64,000 nucleotides of DNA from positions 1 through 64,000 of the forward strand of contig JAVHVE010000014.1 in assembly GCA_032160705.1 (NCBI GenBank), in the 5' to 3' direction. The stretch is from QHXM01 sp032160705 (lineage in GTDB: Bacteria; Acidobacteriota; Blastocatellia; Pyrinomonadales; Pyrinomonadaceae). Positions 16,095 through 25,424 of this stretch are shown in pieces. Both the position numbers and the translations under genes were made by a program. How positions within the stretch are numbered: the stretch's first letter is position 1; each line of letters starts with the position of its first letter. The notes beneath the pieces are model-generated. The model did no database searches. It had not been told where the DNA came from and saw only the letters and a list, made by a program, of their open reading frames with translations.

Positions 16095-17546
16095 CTATGG
16101 AACTCGTGTTCCTGGGAAGTTGTTTTGACCCTGCCCCACAGCGACTGCATCTAAAACCGAAATGTTAGGCCCGCCTGAATGATCACGATACAGATACATC
16201 TTGCCTATGTATATGTCGTTAATTGTAAACCCACACCCAGGATTGAAAATATTAGCACTCTCCACAAAAGAATTTAACTGATATTGCGGTACGTTAACGA
16301 AAGCTCCCTGAACGCCGTTAAGTGTCACTCTTCCGGTTACAAAGCCGCCACCAGCCCCAAAACTCGTCTCACACGGCCCAGGCCCTCTCAAGCTGACAAT
16401 ATTGAATGATAAACTGTAAAGGCTCGGCTCACTTGGCGGTAAGAACACGGTAAAAGTATACCCATCCGTAGGCCCTTTCAACGAGATAAGCGGGGTGAAA
16501 TCAAAGGCGAAAGGATTAGTCCCGCCGCTTGCACTAATACTGATACCGTCTCCGGGCGCACCGGGGTTGCCTTCGACAAAAGAGACGAATTCCCGTGTTG
16601 GATTATTACTAATGGGCACCCGCACCTTGTTGCTGGTGGCACCACGGAATTTGATGCTCACCCACATATTTCCTTCTCTCTTAAATTCACTGGGTAATTT
16701 AAAGTTGACACTTATCAACCACTCGAAATTCGGAACTCTTCCGACAAACTCGACTGCCGGAAAGTAAATCACTTTATTATCGTCTTCGGCTTGAACCGTC
16801 ACGTCACCTATAGAAATAGTTTCGCCCGGTGTTAAGGGTAGAAGAGCCAACAAGGTGACGCGACTGATCTGGTCCGAGCTAAAATTGCGTTGAGTATTAA
16901 TCGAAAAAGGACTACGCAAGGAGGTTACAGAGTCGAGCGTAATCGCTTTATCTGAAGCTTCTTCGCTTAGGAGAACAGGTTGACTACTTGGCGTCGGCGT
17001 CGGAAGTGGAGTGGGCGTCGGTGTTCCATTAGTGATTGGGAAAGCTACGGCATTTGACGTAAGGCCGCCGGGGTTGATTACGGCGATGTTGGCTGTGCCG
17101 GATGCGGCCAGGTCTGAGGCTGGGATAGAAGCGGTCAGTTGACTGCTGCTGACAAATGTTGTGGCACGGTCTGCGCCATTCCACTGGACGACAGAGTTGT
17201 TGAAGAAATTGTTTCCGTTTACTGTGAGAATGAAGCCTGCCGCTCCGGCGGCGGCGCTACTTGGATTAATGTTGATTATGACCGGATTTGTGCTTGCGCC
17301 CGTGACCTGGACTAAAGTTCGATTTCCCGCCGCATCGTATGTGTAGATGATGGAAGTGCCGCTTGAATATATGACGCCGGTGAGCCGGTTGAGTTTGTCG
17401 TAGGTATAGGTGATCGTCTCGGACTGCTGGCTAAAACTTCGTCCTGCCATGCCGAACCATATGGTCACGCTAAGCAGAAAGAAAATGAAACCTCTAGGGA
17501 GGTGCTTGCTTAATCCTCTAAGCTTAAGATGCTCTACGTATCGCAT
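16095..17546 (-). CDS. Secreted YD-repeat/IPT-domain protein
   Basis: This protein of 483 residues is exported (hydrophobic GFIFFLLSVTIWFGMAGRSFS). Two RHS/YD repeats follow (ITYTYDKLNRLTGVIYSSG and IIYTYDAAGNRTLVQVTG), then an IPT/TIG domain (VIININPSSAAAGAAGFILTVNG to VAFPITNG) and a Thr/Pro linker. A large beta-rich C-terminal region carries SIGDVTVQAEDDNKVIYFPAVEFVGRVP and a two-Cys end segment. The short YD part looks like the leftover C-terminus of a longer RHS protein joined to a surface adhesin-like domain. It lies 29 nt downstream of the giant RHS gene. It could be a satellite or display partner; I see no immunity-protein signature. Confidence 0.75.
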   Translation of the reverse strand: MRYVEHLKLRGLSKHLPRGFIFFLLSVTIWFGMAGRSFSQQSETITYTYDKLNRLTGVIYSSGTSIIYTYDAAGNRTLVQVTGASTNPVIININPSSAAAGAAGFILTVNGNNFFNNSVVQWNGADRATTFVSSSQLTASIPASDLAASGTANIAVINPGGLTSNAVAFPITNGTPTPTPLPTPTPSSQPVLLSEEASDKAITLDSVTSLRSPFSINTQRNFSSDQISRVTLLALLPLTPGETISIGDVTVQAEDDNKVIYFPAVEFVGRVPNFEWLISVNFKLPSEFKREGNMWVSIKFRGATSNKVRVPISNNPTREFVSFVEGNPGAPGDGISISASGGTNPFAFDFTPLISLKGPTDGYTFTVFLPPSEPSLYSLSFNIVSLRGPGPCETSFGAGGGFVTGRVTLNGVQGAFVNVPQYQLNSFVESANIFNPGCGFTINDIYIGKMYLYRDHSGGPNISVLDAVAVGQGQNNFPGTRVP

Positions 17547-17575
17547 GAATTCACCGGACAAACCAAAATAGGCTC

Positions 17576-20500
17576 TTACTTGCTCTGCCCCTTCTTTATA
17601 TTAGTACCAAAGATCGTAGGCTCTGCGACCTCAATTCCAACTGAATTAGTATTGAGCACTTTTTTAATCGCATCAAATTGGCCTCCGACGTAAGAAAGCC
17701 ATCCCAAATTTGAGACTGCAGAATAATACGTAAAGGCTGAAGCAACACATCTAACTTTACTAGGTTGACCTTTACAAGATGACAATGCCTCAACTAGGAG
17801 CTGCAAGTCAGCGTCAGCTTTTCTTTTTCCAAACTTGCCATAATTTTCGTCGTGATGCTTACACACCTCGCGAAAATTGAATACCCCCTTGATTTCGTCA
17901 GGAACCAGCCGTTCCAGCCGGGGATATCCTTGTGGCCCGCATAACCCTGGCTCAGTCTCAAGAGAAGAGATGAATTTGTCTACACTATCCACCCACTGAT
18001 GAATTTTCATGTTTACTTGATCAATCGTTTTATTGACCGCTTTACCAATGGCTGGAAATGGATTCCAGGTTAGCCCTCCAGGGTCAACGCGATTAACTGG
18101 ATTGCTATCGGTATAAACAAATAAATTTAGACTTTGGCTATCTGTTTCCGTTCCTAGGACACGATCCTTGTTGAGAAATCTTCCAAGATCAGGCGCGTAA
18201 TAACGGGCACGCATGAACAGCAGACCATTACTCTCTTGCATTACTCCATACTGCCCGACAAACAGGAACGAGTTGCGTGTGTTCTCGAAGCTGTTGGTTA
18301 CTTTACCGAATGGATCGTAAGCGTAAGCGTTGACGATTGACTTGGCGTCATCGGTCATGGCGATGGTCGAGCCGATGGCGTCATAGTGGTAGTAATAATG
18401 GTTTCCGCTCGGCATGACCTTGTAAGCCAGGCCAAGACCATAAACATAGTAGCTGGTAATATTGCCACTGCTATCGGTCTCACTTAGTACTTGCGAGAGG
18501 TCGTTGTTGATGTCAACCACGTAACCAGTAACTGTTGAGCTTTCTACCTTCCTCAATCGAATTCCATTTCCGTTGTAGAAATACTGCGTGCTACCGCCAA
18601 CCCCCGTCAGGCGATCATTAAAGTCATAGGCATAGCTAGTCGCAGTTCCGTTCTCCGTCTTGCTCGTCATGTTGCCGTTGACATCGAAGGTGAATGTGGC
18701 CGCCCCAGATGTCTGAATCCGGTTGGCGCTATCGTAGGAGGAGCTTTGTGAAGTGTTATTCAACAGCGTCGCCAACGGCTGCCTGATGCTTGCGCCCGTC
18801 CGGTTGCCGTTGGCATCAAGGGTGAAAGTATAAGCGCTGATGGCAGGGTCGTCCGTCTTGCTGGTCAAACGCCCAAAGGTGTCATAGATGAAGGTCGTAG
18901 TTGTGCCGTTTGGGTAGCTAAGCATCGTCACCAAGTTGGTGTTGTCGTACTGATAGCTGGTCGTCTTGCCAGCCCAGTCCGTAAGAGAGATCAAACGGTT
19001 GGCGGCATCGTACTGGTATGTAACCTGCTTCCCGTCCGGGTAGGTCAGCGTAGCAATATTTCCATTCGGATCGTACTGGTAGCCGATGGTCTTACCCAGC
19101 GCATCCGTATAGCTCGTGAGGCGATTTAACTGATCATAGCTGTAGCTGCTGGTTCCGAGAGCATCAACCATCTGGATGGCATTGCCGCTGGCGTCATAGC
19201 TAAAGCGCACCGATGTTGAATCAGGATAAGTGATCGTACTCAGGCGATTGCTCGCATCGTAAGCGAAATTGATAATGCGTCCCTTGGCATCCGTCTGTGA
19301 GATGCGATTGCCGACCACATCGTAGGTGTAGGAGTAAGTATTGTTTAGCGGGTCCTGCGTTGAGGCAAGACGGTTGAGCTTGTCATAAGCGAGACGTGAC
19401 GTATTATTATTCGGGTCGGTCTGCGAGATACGGTTGCGATTCTTATCGTAAGCGTATTTGGCCGTGCCGCCCGCCGCATCTAAGACCTGGCTGAGATTGC
19501 TGACGGCATCATAGGTGAACTGCGTAGCATTACCCCTTGGGCCAACCTCCCTGGTCACCCTTCCCGCGGCATCATATTCCTTAGAGATGATATTACCCAG
19601 AGGGTCTTGAATCTTCGTCACCCGGTTCAGCGCATCGTAAGTAAACTTTGTGGCCTGATTCCTGGCATCAATTACTTGTGTCCGGTTGCCATTAGCGTCA
19701 TAGGTGTACGTGTTCTTGTGCCCAAGCGGGTCAGTGACTGCTATTAATCTTCCCTCACTATCGTAGCCGAAGGTCGTGATGTTACCGCGCTTGTCGCGGG
19801 TGGAGATGCGGCGATCCAACGCATCGTAAGTATGTTGTACGAAATTTCCTACTTGATCCGTCTCTTTCACCAAGAGGTTGTTCTGGTCGTACTCGTAGGC
19901 CGTCGTATTGCCCCGCGCGTCGCGCATGCTGGTACGATTGTTATTGGCATCATAAGTGTAAGTCGTGACGTTGCCGGACGGGTCGCTGACCGCCAGCAGG
20001 TTATCATTAGCATCGTAGGTGTAAGTTGTGGTCTTGCCCCGTGCATCGGTCATACTGGTGCGGCGGCCAACGGCGTCGTAAGCGTAGGTCGTCGTGTTGT
20101 TCAGCGTATCCTTGATGCTGACGAGGTTGCCTTGGCTATCATAAGTTCTGGTCGTCGTATTGCCATTGGCGTCGGTGGTTGTAAGGGGCTGACCGAAAGT
20201 GTCGTAGGTTGTGGTGGAGACATTGTTAAGCGCGTCGGTGACGCCCGTCAGATTTCCGTTGGCGTCGTAGCTTATCTGAGTTTCGGTGCCCAACTCGTCT
20301 GTCACTTGTGTGGGGTTATTCTTCGTGTCGTAGAGCGCCTGTCGGGTGTTTTGGAGCGGGTCTGTGTGTGCTGTGATATTACCATTGGCATCGTACTGAT
20401 AAGAGGTGTAATTGTTTTGCAGGTCAGACACCTGTGAACGGTTATTACGGTCGTCATAGCGAACATCTGTCTGGTTGCTCAACCTGTCGGTCGTGCGCTG

Positions 20501-23500
20501 AATGTTGAAGTTTGTGTCTTGCGTGTATTTAATCGGCTTACTGTTCGGGTTGGATACCGGATTATTCGGATCAAACACTGAAGTTGAGCCGTCCGCGTTA
20601 TAAACGAATGTCCATAGATTTCCCCGCCCGTTGGTTTGCGTTGCCACGCGACTGCTGCCGTCATAAGTGTTGGCCAGCAAATTGTTCCCGCGACCATCAA
20701 CGATCTTCGTCAAACGGGTGCTCGTATCATAGACATAGGAATTGAGATTATTATTGGCATCGCGGAAAGAGGTCAGGTTTGACGAGGCGTCGTACCCAAA
20801 CCGAAGCGTCCTCCCCATCGGGTCTGCAACTGAGGTGATAATCGTTCCTGAGTAAGTGAGATTGAACGTTCTGCCAACAGCATCTGTAATTTGTGAGAGG
20901 TTTCCGCCCGCATAGATCAAACTAATTCGATTACCGTTATGATCCTGAATAGCAGTCAGTTTTCCGCCAGCATTAAACTGGTAGGCGCGTTGATCTGTCT
21001 TCCTAAGCGTCCAAGTGTTATCTGCGTTCTTCACTAACTGATCATAGTAGCCCTGATAGCTCGACTGATAGTTGTTAGTGCCATATTGGTTGAGGTATGC
21101 GAGAACCTTGCCGTCGCTGTAATGCACAGAGGGCGTGGTGGTGCTAATGTCCGTCAGGTAGATGTTGAAGCTGTGCGACCAGCCTGTTCCCAGAGGGCCG
21201 GGGGTAGTGTCCTGAGAGTTATACGCCCGGCCAAACTCGAAATCCAGACCGCGCCCTGGAGCACGCAAATCCGTGCTCTCATAGTTATAGTTTCCTGTAG
21301 CAGTATTAACCGGATCAGCGTTATACCCGGATTTTGATTGAGGGGAGTCGCCTGTTCCTAACTGACCACTAAGACTCCCATAACTTAGTGTCTTGTTCTG
21401 TGGCTGGACAACGCGAAGCTTAACGTATATCCGCGCACCGAAAGAAGTGCCAGAGCTATTCTGCATCTGCCAGTAGCTGTAATAAGTCCCAGAAGTGGTT
21501 GGGGCAGTAATGGGAAGATTCGGAGTGTTGATCCACTGGCTCGGGTTGGCGTTTATGGTGATAAATGAAACACTGGAGAGGTTGACGCTTTGATTCCCGT
21601 TGACCGTTCCCGGTACAAACACCAGCCTATAATTCGTCCAGGTATTAGTGCCAGCGTTCTGGACGAGCCAGACTTTATTTTTAGTCTCTCCGGGCGCGAG
21701 TTGTGTGTTATCGGGAATGGTGACATCCACACTGCTGGCGGTGTAGTACATGACATCCGTACCGGTCTGTTGAGTGCTGGTATATTGCACGCTCACGCTG
21801 GCCTGCCGCGTGGTCGAGTCGTCCGTCAGCCGCATCGTCCAAGTGCCGGTAGGATCATTCGCCATGCTGGTTATGACGAACGAGACATTGCCGCTGCTGT
21901 CAGTATTGTATTTTCCGCCATTGCCTTGCTGACCATCACCACGAGTAATACTCAGCGTGGTCGTGCTATTGCGCGTGAATCCTGTGCCTGTATAGCTGAA
22001 TGTTGTGCCTAATGAGCCAGACTGTTGCGAAACCTGCAAAGTAGGCGTCACCGAGCATCCAGAACTGGCCGTAACGACCTCCTGCGCGCGTGTGCTCTCC
22101 TTACCCGTTGCAACATCAATCATCCAGATCGTGTAAGAACCGACCGCCGTCGCGCAATTAGTCGTAGATGGCCTGCTAATCTGGCCCTGGCTATTGGCCG
22201 TCGTGCCGGTGACCTCTCGCGTAATCCCATCTGGGGATACGATCAACTCTCTGACCGCTCCATTAGGAGTAAACCCGCTGCCGGTAATAGTGAAAGTAGT
22301 GGTTAGTTGCGCACCCGTTTGTGGGTTGATAGAGATGGTAGGCGCATTGCACCCCGAAGAGGCGGTAATAGTTTCTGTCGCGTTGTTGCTCTGTCGTCCT
22401 GTCGCGACATCAATAAAGTACTCCGTGTAAGTTCCGACCGAGCTTGAGCAATTGCTGATGAAGTTGAGACTGAACTGTCCTGAGCTATTGGCAGTAGTGC
22501 CCGCTATTTCTTGCGGGGCTGAAGTGTTAGGGAATATCAGGAAGCGGCGCACCTGCCCATTAGGAGTGAACCCAGAACCGGAGGTGATAAACGTAGTCGT
22601 TTGTTGCGGGCCTGATGCAGGGCTGACACTGATAATTGGATTAGCATTACAGATATTGCTCGGTATAGAGACTGTAATTGTGTTGGAATTGGTGCTACCG
22701 GAAGCGCTGATCGCTCGCGCAACATAGGTGTAGGTTTGTCCGGCCGTCAGGTTCGCATTGTTGTAGAACGTTGTCCCGGTCACACCGGAAAAGTACAAAC
22801 TGCCATTCCGATACAGATCATAGGAAGTAGCTCCACTCGACTGAGTCCAATTCAGCCGCACGGCTGGGCCAAGTGGCGGGTTGGTGTCGCAAATCGGGGC
22901 ATTATTCGATAAAGTGAATGAGCCGGGCGCTGTTGCTGGAGTCTGAAAGTACAGTGGCGTGGTGAAGTTCGAACAGCCTGCGCTATTGCACGCGTTGACG
23001 TTCCAGCGATACTGCTTGTTGGCGCTTAAGTTGGCGGTGTAGGGCGTTCCAGTAACGGTGGCGTCCACGACCAGCACGTTTGTCGCCAGGTCTCTGACTG
23101 CCAACCCATAATATGCCGCTCCGCTCGACGTGCCCCAGCTCAATGTAACGCTACTGCTCGATGTGGTCGGCCCCGGACTGCTAGTTGAACCTGGACTGAG
23201 GTTAGCAGGCATCAGTGGCACGCTCACCGCAGCCGGTGTCTGAAAGTACAATGGTGTCGTGTAACTCGAACACCCTGCGGCGTTGCACGCATTTACGTTC
23301 CAGCGGTATTGCCTGCCCGCGCTCAGATTAGCAGTGTAGGAGGTCCCGCTCACGTTAATGTCCACAACCAAGACATTTGTCGCGAGGTCTCTAACACCCA
23401 GTCCGTAATACGTCGCCCTGCTAGAGGCGCTCCAACTTAATGGAACGCTGCTGCTGCCGGTCGTCGGCCCTGGACTGGTGGTTGAGCCGGGACTGGGATT

Positions 23501-24232
23501 GGTAGGCATCGCCGGTGCTGTCGAAGCTGAAGCTGTGGTAAAGCTAAAAGTGCCGGAGTAATTTCCTTGAGTGCCATTAGTGTTCCAAGCCTGCACTTTC
23601 CAGTAGTACACCGTACCAGCACTTAGGGCCGCAGTGTGATACCCGTATGGGAAGCTGTTCGGCGTTGTGTAACCGAGGGCATCAGTATTGCCGCTGATCA
23701 CGCAACTGGGGCAGCTTGTTGCTGCTGGGTCGGTGGGGAATATTGAAGGGCTAGTAGCTACCATGAGCCAGTAGCGGTTGGCTCCGCTCACACTCGACCA
23801 GGTAAAGGTTGGTGTAGTGGAAACACCGGTGACGCCGTTTGATGGCGAAGAGAGCGTCGGCGCGGAAAGCAGCGCAGGAGATGTCGTTGGGCTGGAGCCG
23901 CCGGGATAATTACCGCTGATGGACTTCCCGTCTCCTGGGTTACTATTACTACTGCTCAGCCCAGCCATCGGCACACTGAAGAGATGCCTCGCTCTGGGTG
24001 ATACCTTGTCTCTAAGTATTACACCCGCGGGCTTGCTTAAAGTAGTCCTTACTTTGGAGATTGTAGTTATAACCTTGTTGCTGCGGGTATGAGTTGGTGA
24101 GCTAGTCGAGGTGGATGCCTGTACGCTGGAGCTAATCAGCATAAGAGCAAAGCCGATCATAATTAGAGCGACCAATCTTATAATATAAAACGGGTATGCG
24201 GTAAGGGTCTTAAGATTGAATGTTCGGCGCAT
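17576..24232 (-). CDS. Giant secreted RHS protein with PLA2-like C-terminus
   Basis: The 2218-residue product has a signal/anchor (VALIMIGFALMLISSSVQAS), fibronectin type III-like modules (about 125-530, two nearly identical), three IPT-like modules (about 535-820), an NBR1-type Ig-like module (about 830-950), a DUF6531 entry (GYNADPVNTATGNYNYESTD), roughly 35 YD repeats, and an RHS core ending YYAPDLGRFLNKDRVLG and NPVNRVDPGGLTW. After the core comes a unique C-terminus of about 150 residues with GLCGPQGYPRLERLVPDEI, then FREVCKHHDENYGKFGKRKADADLQLL. This resembles the Cys-x-x-His-Asp active site and Ca loop of phospholipase A2. Such tips are toxins in polymorphic toxin systems (known); PLA2 activity here is inference. 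No upstream ribosome site is seen and no immunity gene is recognised. Base composition is AT-richer than the flanks, suggesting transfer. Confidence 0.92.
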   Translation of the reverse strand: MRRTFNLKTLTAYPFYIIRLVALIMIGFALMLISSSVQASTSTSSPTHTRSNKVITTISKVRTTLSKPAGVILRDKVSPRARHLFSVPMAGLSSSNSNPGDGKSISGNYPGGSSPTTSPALLSAPTLSSPSNGVTGVSTTPTFTWSSVSGANRYWLMVATSPSIFPTDPAATSCPSCVISGNTDALGYTTPNSFPYGYHTAALSAGTVYYWKVQAWNTNGTQGNYSGTFSFTTASASTAPAMPTNPSPGSTTSPGPTTGSSSVPLSWSASSRATYYGLGVRDLATNVLVVDINVSGTSYTANLSAGRQYRWNVNACNAAGCSSYTTPLYFQTPAAVSVPLMPANLSPGSTSSPGPTTSSSSVTLSWGTSSGAAYYGLAVRDLATNVLVVDATVTGTPYTANLSANKQYRWNVNACNSAGCSNFTTPLYFQTPATAPGSFTLSNNAPICDTNPPLGPAVRLNWTQSSGATSYDLYRNGSLYFSGVTGTTFYNNANLTAGQTYTYVARAISASGSTNSNTITVSIPSNICNANPIISVSPASGPQQTTTFITSGSGFTPNGQVRRFLIFPNTSAPQEIAGTTANSSGQFSLNFISNCSSSVGTYTEYFIDVATGRQSNNATETITASSGCNAPTISINPQTGAQLTTTFTITGSGFTPNGAVRELIVSPDGITREVTGTTANSQGQISRPSTTNCATAVGSYTIWMIDVATGKESTRAQEVVTASSGCSVTPTLQVSQQSGSLGTTFSYTGTGFTRNSTTTLSITRGDGQQGNGGKYNTDSSGNVSFVITSMANDPTGTWTMRLTDDSTTRQASVSVQYTSTQQTGTDVMYYTASSVDVTIPDNTQLAPGETKNKVWLVQNAGTNTWTNYRLVFVPGTVNGNQSVNLSSVSFITINANPSQWINTPNLPITAPTTSGTYYSYWQMQNSSGTSFGARIYVKLRVVQPQNKTLSYGSLSGQLGTGDSPQSKSGYNADPVNTATGNYNYESTDLRAPGRGLDFEFGRAYNSQDTTPGPLGTGWSHSFNIYLTDISTTTPSVHYSDGKVLAYLNQYGTNNYQSSYQGYYDQLVKNADNTWTLRKTDQRAYQFNAGGKLTAIQDHNGNRISLIYAGGNLSQITDAVGRTFNLTYSGTIITSVADPMGRTLRFGYDASSNLTSFRDANNNLNSYVYDTSTRLTKIVDGRGNNLLANTYDGSSRVATQTNGRGNLWTFVYNADGSTSVFDPNNPVSNPNSKPIKYTQDTNFNIQRTTDRLSNQTDVRYDDRNNRSQVSDLQNNYTSYQYDANGNITAHTDPLQNTRQALYDTKNNPTQVTDELGTETQISYDANGNLTGVTDALNNVSTTTYDTFGQPLTTTDANGNTTTRTYDSQGNLVSIKDTLNNTTTYAYDAVGRRTSMTDARGKTTTYTYDANDNLLAVSDPSGNVTTYTYDANNNRTSMRDARGNTTAYEYDQNNLLVKETDQVGNFVQHTYDALDRRISTRDKRGNITTFGYDSEGRLIAVTDPLGHKNTYTYDANGNRTQVIDARNQATKFTYDALNRVTKIQDPLGNIISKEYDAAGRVTREVGPRGNATQFTYDAVSNLSQVLDAAGGTAKYAYDKNRNRISQTDPNNNTSRLAYDKLNRLASTQDPLNNTYSYTYDVVGNRISQTDAKGRIINFAYDASNRLSTITYPDSTSVRFSYDASGNAIQMVDALGTSSYSYDQLNRLTSYTDALGKTIGYQYDPNGNIATLTYPDGKQVTYQYDAANRLISLTDWAGKTTSYQYDNTNLVTMLSYPNGTTTTFIYDTFGRLTSKTDDPAISAYTFTLDANGNRTGASIRQPLATLLNNTSQSSSYDSANRIQTSGAATFTFDVNGNMTSKTENGTATSYAYDFNDRLTGVGGSTQYFYNGNGIRLRKVESSTVTGYVVDINNDLSQVLSETDSSGNITSYYVYGLGLAYKVMPSGNHYYYHYDAIGSTIAMTDDAKSIVNAYAYDPFGKVTNSFENTRNSFLFVGQYGVMQESNGLLFMRARYYAPDLGRFLNKDRVLGTETDSQSLNLFVYTDSNPVNRVDPGGLTWNPFPAIGKAVNKTIDQVNMKIHQWVDSVDKFISSLETEPGLCGPQGYPRLERLVPDEIKGVFNFREVCKHHDENYGKFGKRKADADLQLLVEALSSCKGQPSKVRCVASAFTYYSAVSNLGWLSYVGGQFDAIKKVLNTNSVGIEVAEPTIFGTNIKKGQSK
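22945..23490. repeat. Tandem duplication of an FN3 module within the RHS gene
   Basis: Two copies of about 294 bp are adjacent. Both encode the sequence YYGL.VRDLATNVLVVD, then YTANLSA...QYRWNVNAC...GCS.(Y/F)TTPLYFQTP, with differences scattered along their length. The similarity shows a recent in-gene duplication of a fibronectin type III-like unit. Confidence 0.8.
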
Positions 24233-24720
24233 AGAGGGACACTATCTAAATATATTTCTGTTTGAATGCCGGTGAATGCAATTTCACTTTCCGGCTGCAA
24301 CAGAATGTAAGGAACACGCCATTTTAATTAGCTGAAGCGGTAGAGGATGAAGACCGGATGGGAAAGGGTAGCAGCAAGTGAGTGGTCAACGTCCCGCGCT
24401 AAGCTATTACATTGAAACATCTGTGAGGTAGCGCGAGTTGGGCACTACCGAAGCCATTTTTTATAAAAGCGGCGCTACTCTATGCCCTAAAGCAGATGGT
24501 GTCAAGATTTTGGTTGAGTCATGTGGCTGCTCAGCGATTATGTCCGCTTGGCCTCACCGCTCGACAGACGCACCGCCTGCGCCATCGCTTCATCTAGGAA
24601 GGCGTCGAGTCGGTCGTGCATGGCAACATGGGACGCGCGCCTATAAGCACACAAGACTTGTAGAACAGGCTACATCAGGGATTAAAGTCGCTCGATAAAA
24701 ATCGCGGACTGTCTAAGCAT
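24233..24720. other. Gene-free stretch upstream of the RHS gene
   Basis: About 490 nt separate the RHS start from the recombinase relic. I see no supported gene. A + frame of 86 codons at 24438-24698 lacks a recognisable fold. The frame of the recombinase relic (GLKSLDKNRGLSKHH) may reach back to about 24670, so part of this stretch could be older recombinase sequence. The RHS promoter should lie here; no convincing -35/-10 pair was found. Confidence 0.5.
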
Positions 24721-25424
24721 CACATGCCGCTAGTCCCGTATTTACTTCGCGGTCTTATCCACTACTCTTAATGCGGCCTTAAAATGTACCCAATGCCTGA
24801 GACCGATAAATATCGTGGAGGGCGTACAGAGAAGGTTAGGGTTTATCGTTGCTCAGCGAAACTCGGCGGGAAGCGGGAAGCTAAGCCGTGCTCGTGCGGT
24901 CGCGTGTTCGCGGAGGCAGTTGAGGCGCGGGTTTGGGATAAGGTCGTCTCCTTTTTCCGACAGCCGGAAGTGATTGAGGTGGAAGTCCAGTGAATACTGG
25001 AGGAACTACCCACCAACACGATTGAGGCAGACATCGCCAGTTACGAGAGCGAAATTAAAAGGAGCCGAAAGCTCTACGAGAAATTTTTACGGTGATTATA
25101 AATCGGCGCTCGCAGATGATGATGAGATGCCGGCGGGGCGGCTCAGGGTAGACTGCAAGAATCTATCGGATGAGATCAAGGCGCTTGAGGCTGTGGCTGA
25201 CCTGCTACGCGCGAAACTCGCAGCCAAAGAGCACACCTAAGAGATCGCACGCCAGTTTGCAGAATATTGCCACAAAGTAGACCACACGATTAAGACGGTC
25301 AACATCCCCTTCGAGAAGAAGAAAGAAATGCTGACCGCCTTAAGGGTGTCTGTGCTCGCTCATTCAAACGGCACGCTGAAGCTACAAACTAATCTCGGCT
25401 CAATCCTCGAAATCTGCCCCGAAA
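24721..25424 (+). pseudogene. Decayed large serine recombinase, C-terminal half
   Basis: Reading rightward, PYLLRGLIHYS, a TAA stop, then CGLKMYP give the start of a recombinase zinc ribbon. It continues KVRVYRCSAKLGGKREAKPCSCGRVFAEAVEARVWDKVV. The coding frame then breaks at a TGA near 24993. Downstream pieces ILEELPTNTIEADIASYESEI, LKALEAVADLLRAKLAAKEHT and FEKKKEMLTALRVSVLAHSNG match the coiled-coil and C-terminal part of large serine recombinases, interrupted by several stops and frameshifts. No catalytic resolvase domain remains. It runs into the stop codon of the TonB receptor with no gap, suggesting this is the end of an integrated element. Confidence 0.75.

Noticed and set aside
16095..17546. 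Immunity protein for the RHS tip
   Set aside because: It carries a signal peptide, YD repeats and an IPT domain, unlike compact immunity proteins; no positive evidence.
19832..20437. Open + frame of 201 codons inside the RHS gene
   Set aside because: It is the antisense shadow of regular YD repeats; the periodic composition keeps it open, and it has no ribosome site or fold.
24438..24698. 86-codon + frame upstream of the recombinase relic
   Set aside because: No ribosome site, odd composition, no recognisable domain; the recombinase reading is in another frame.
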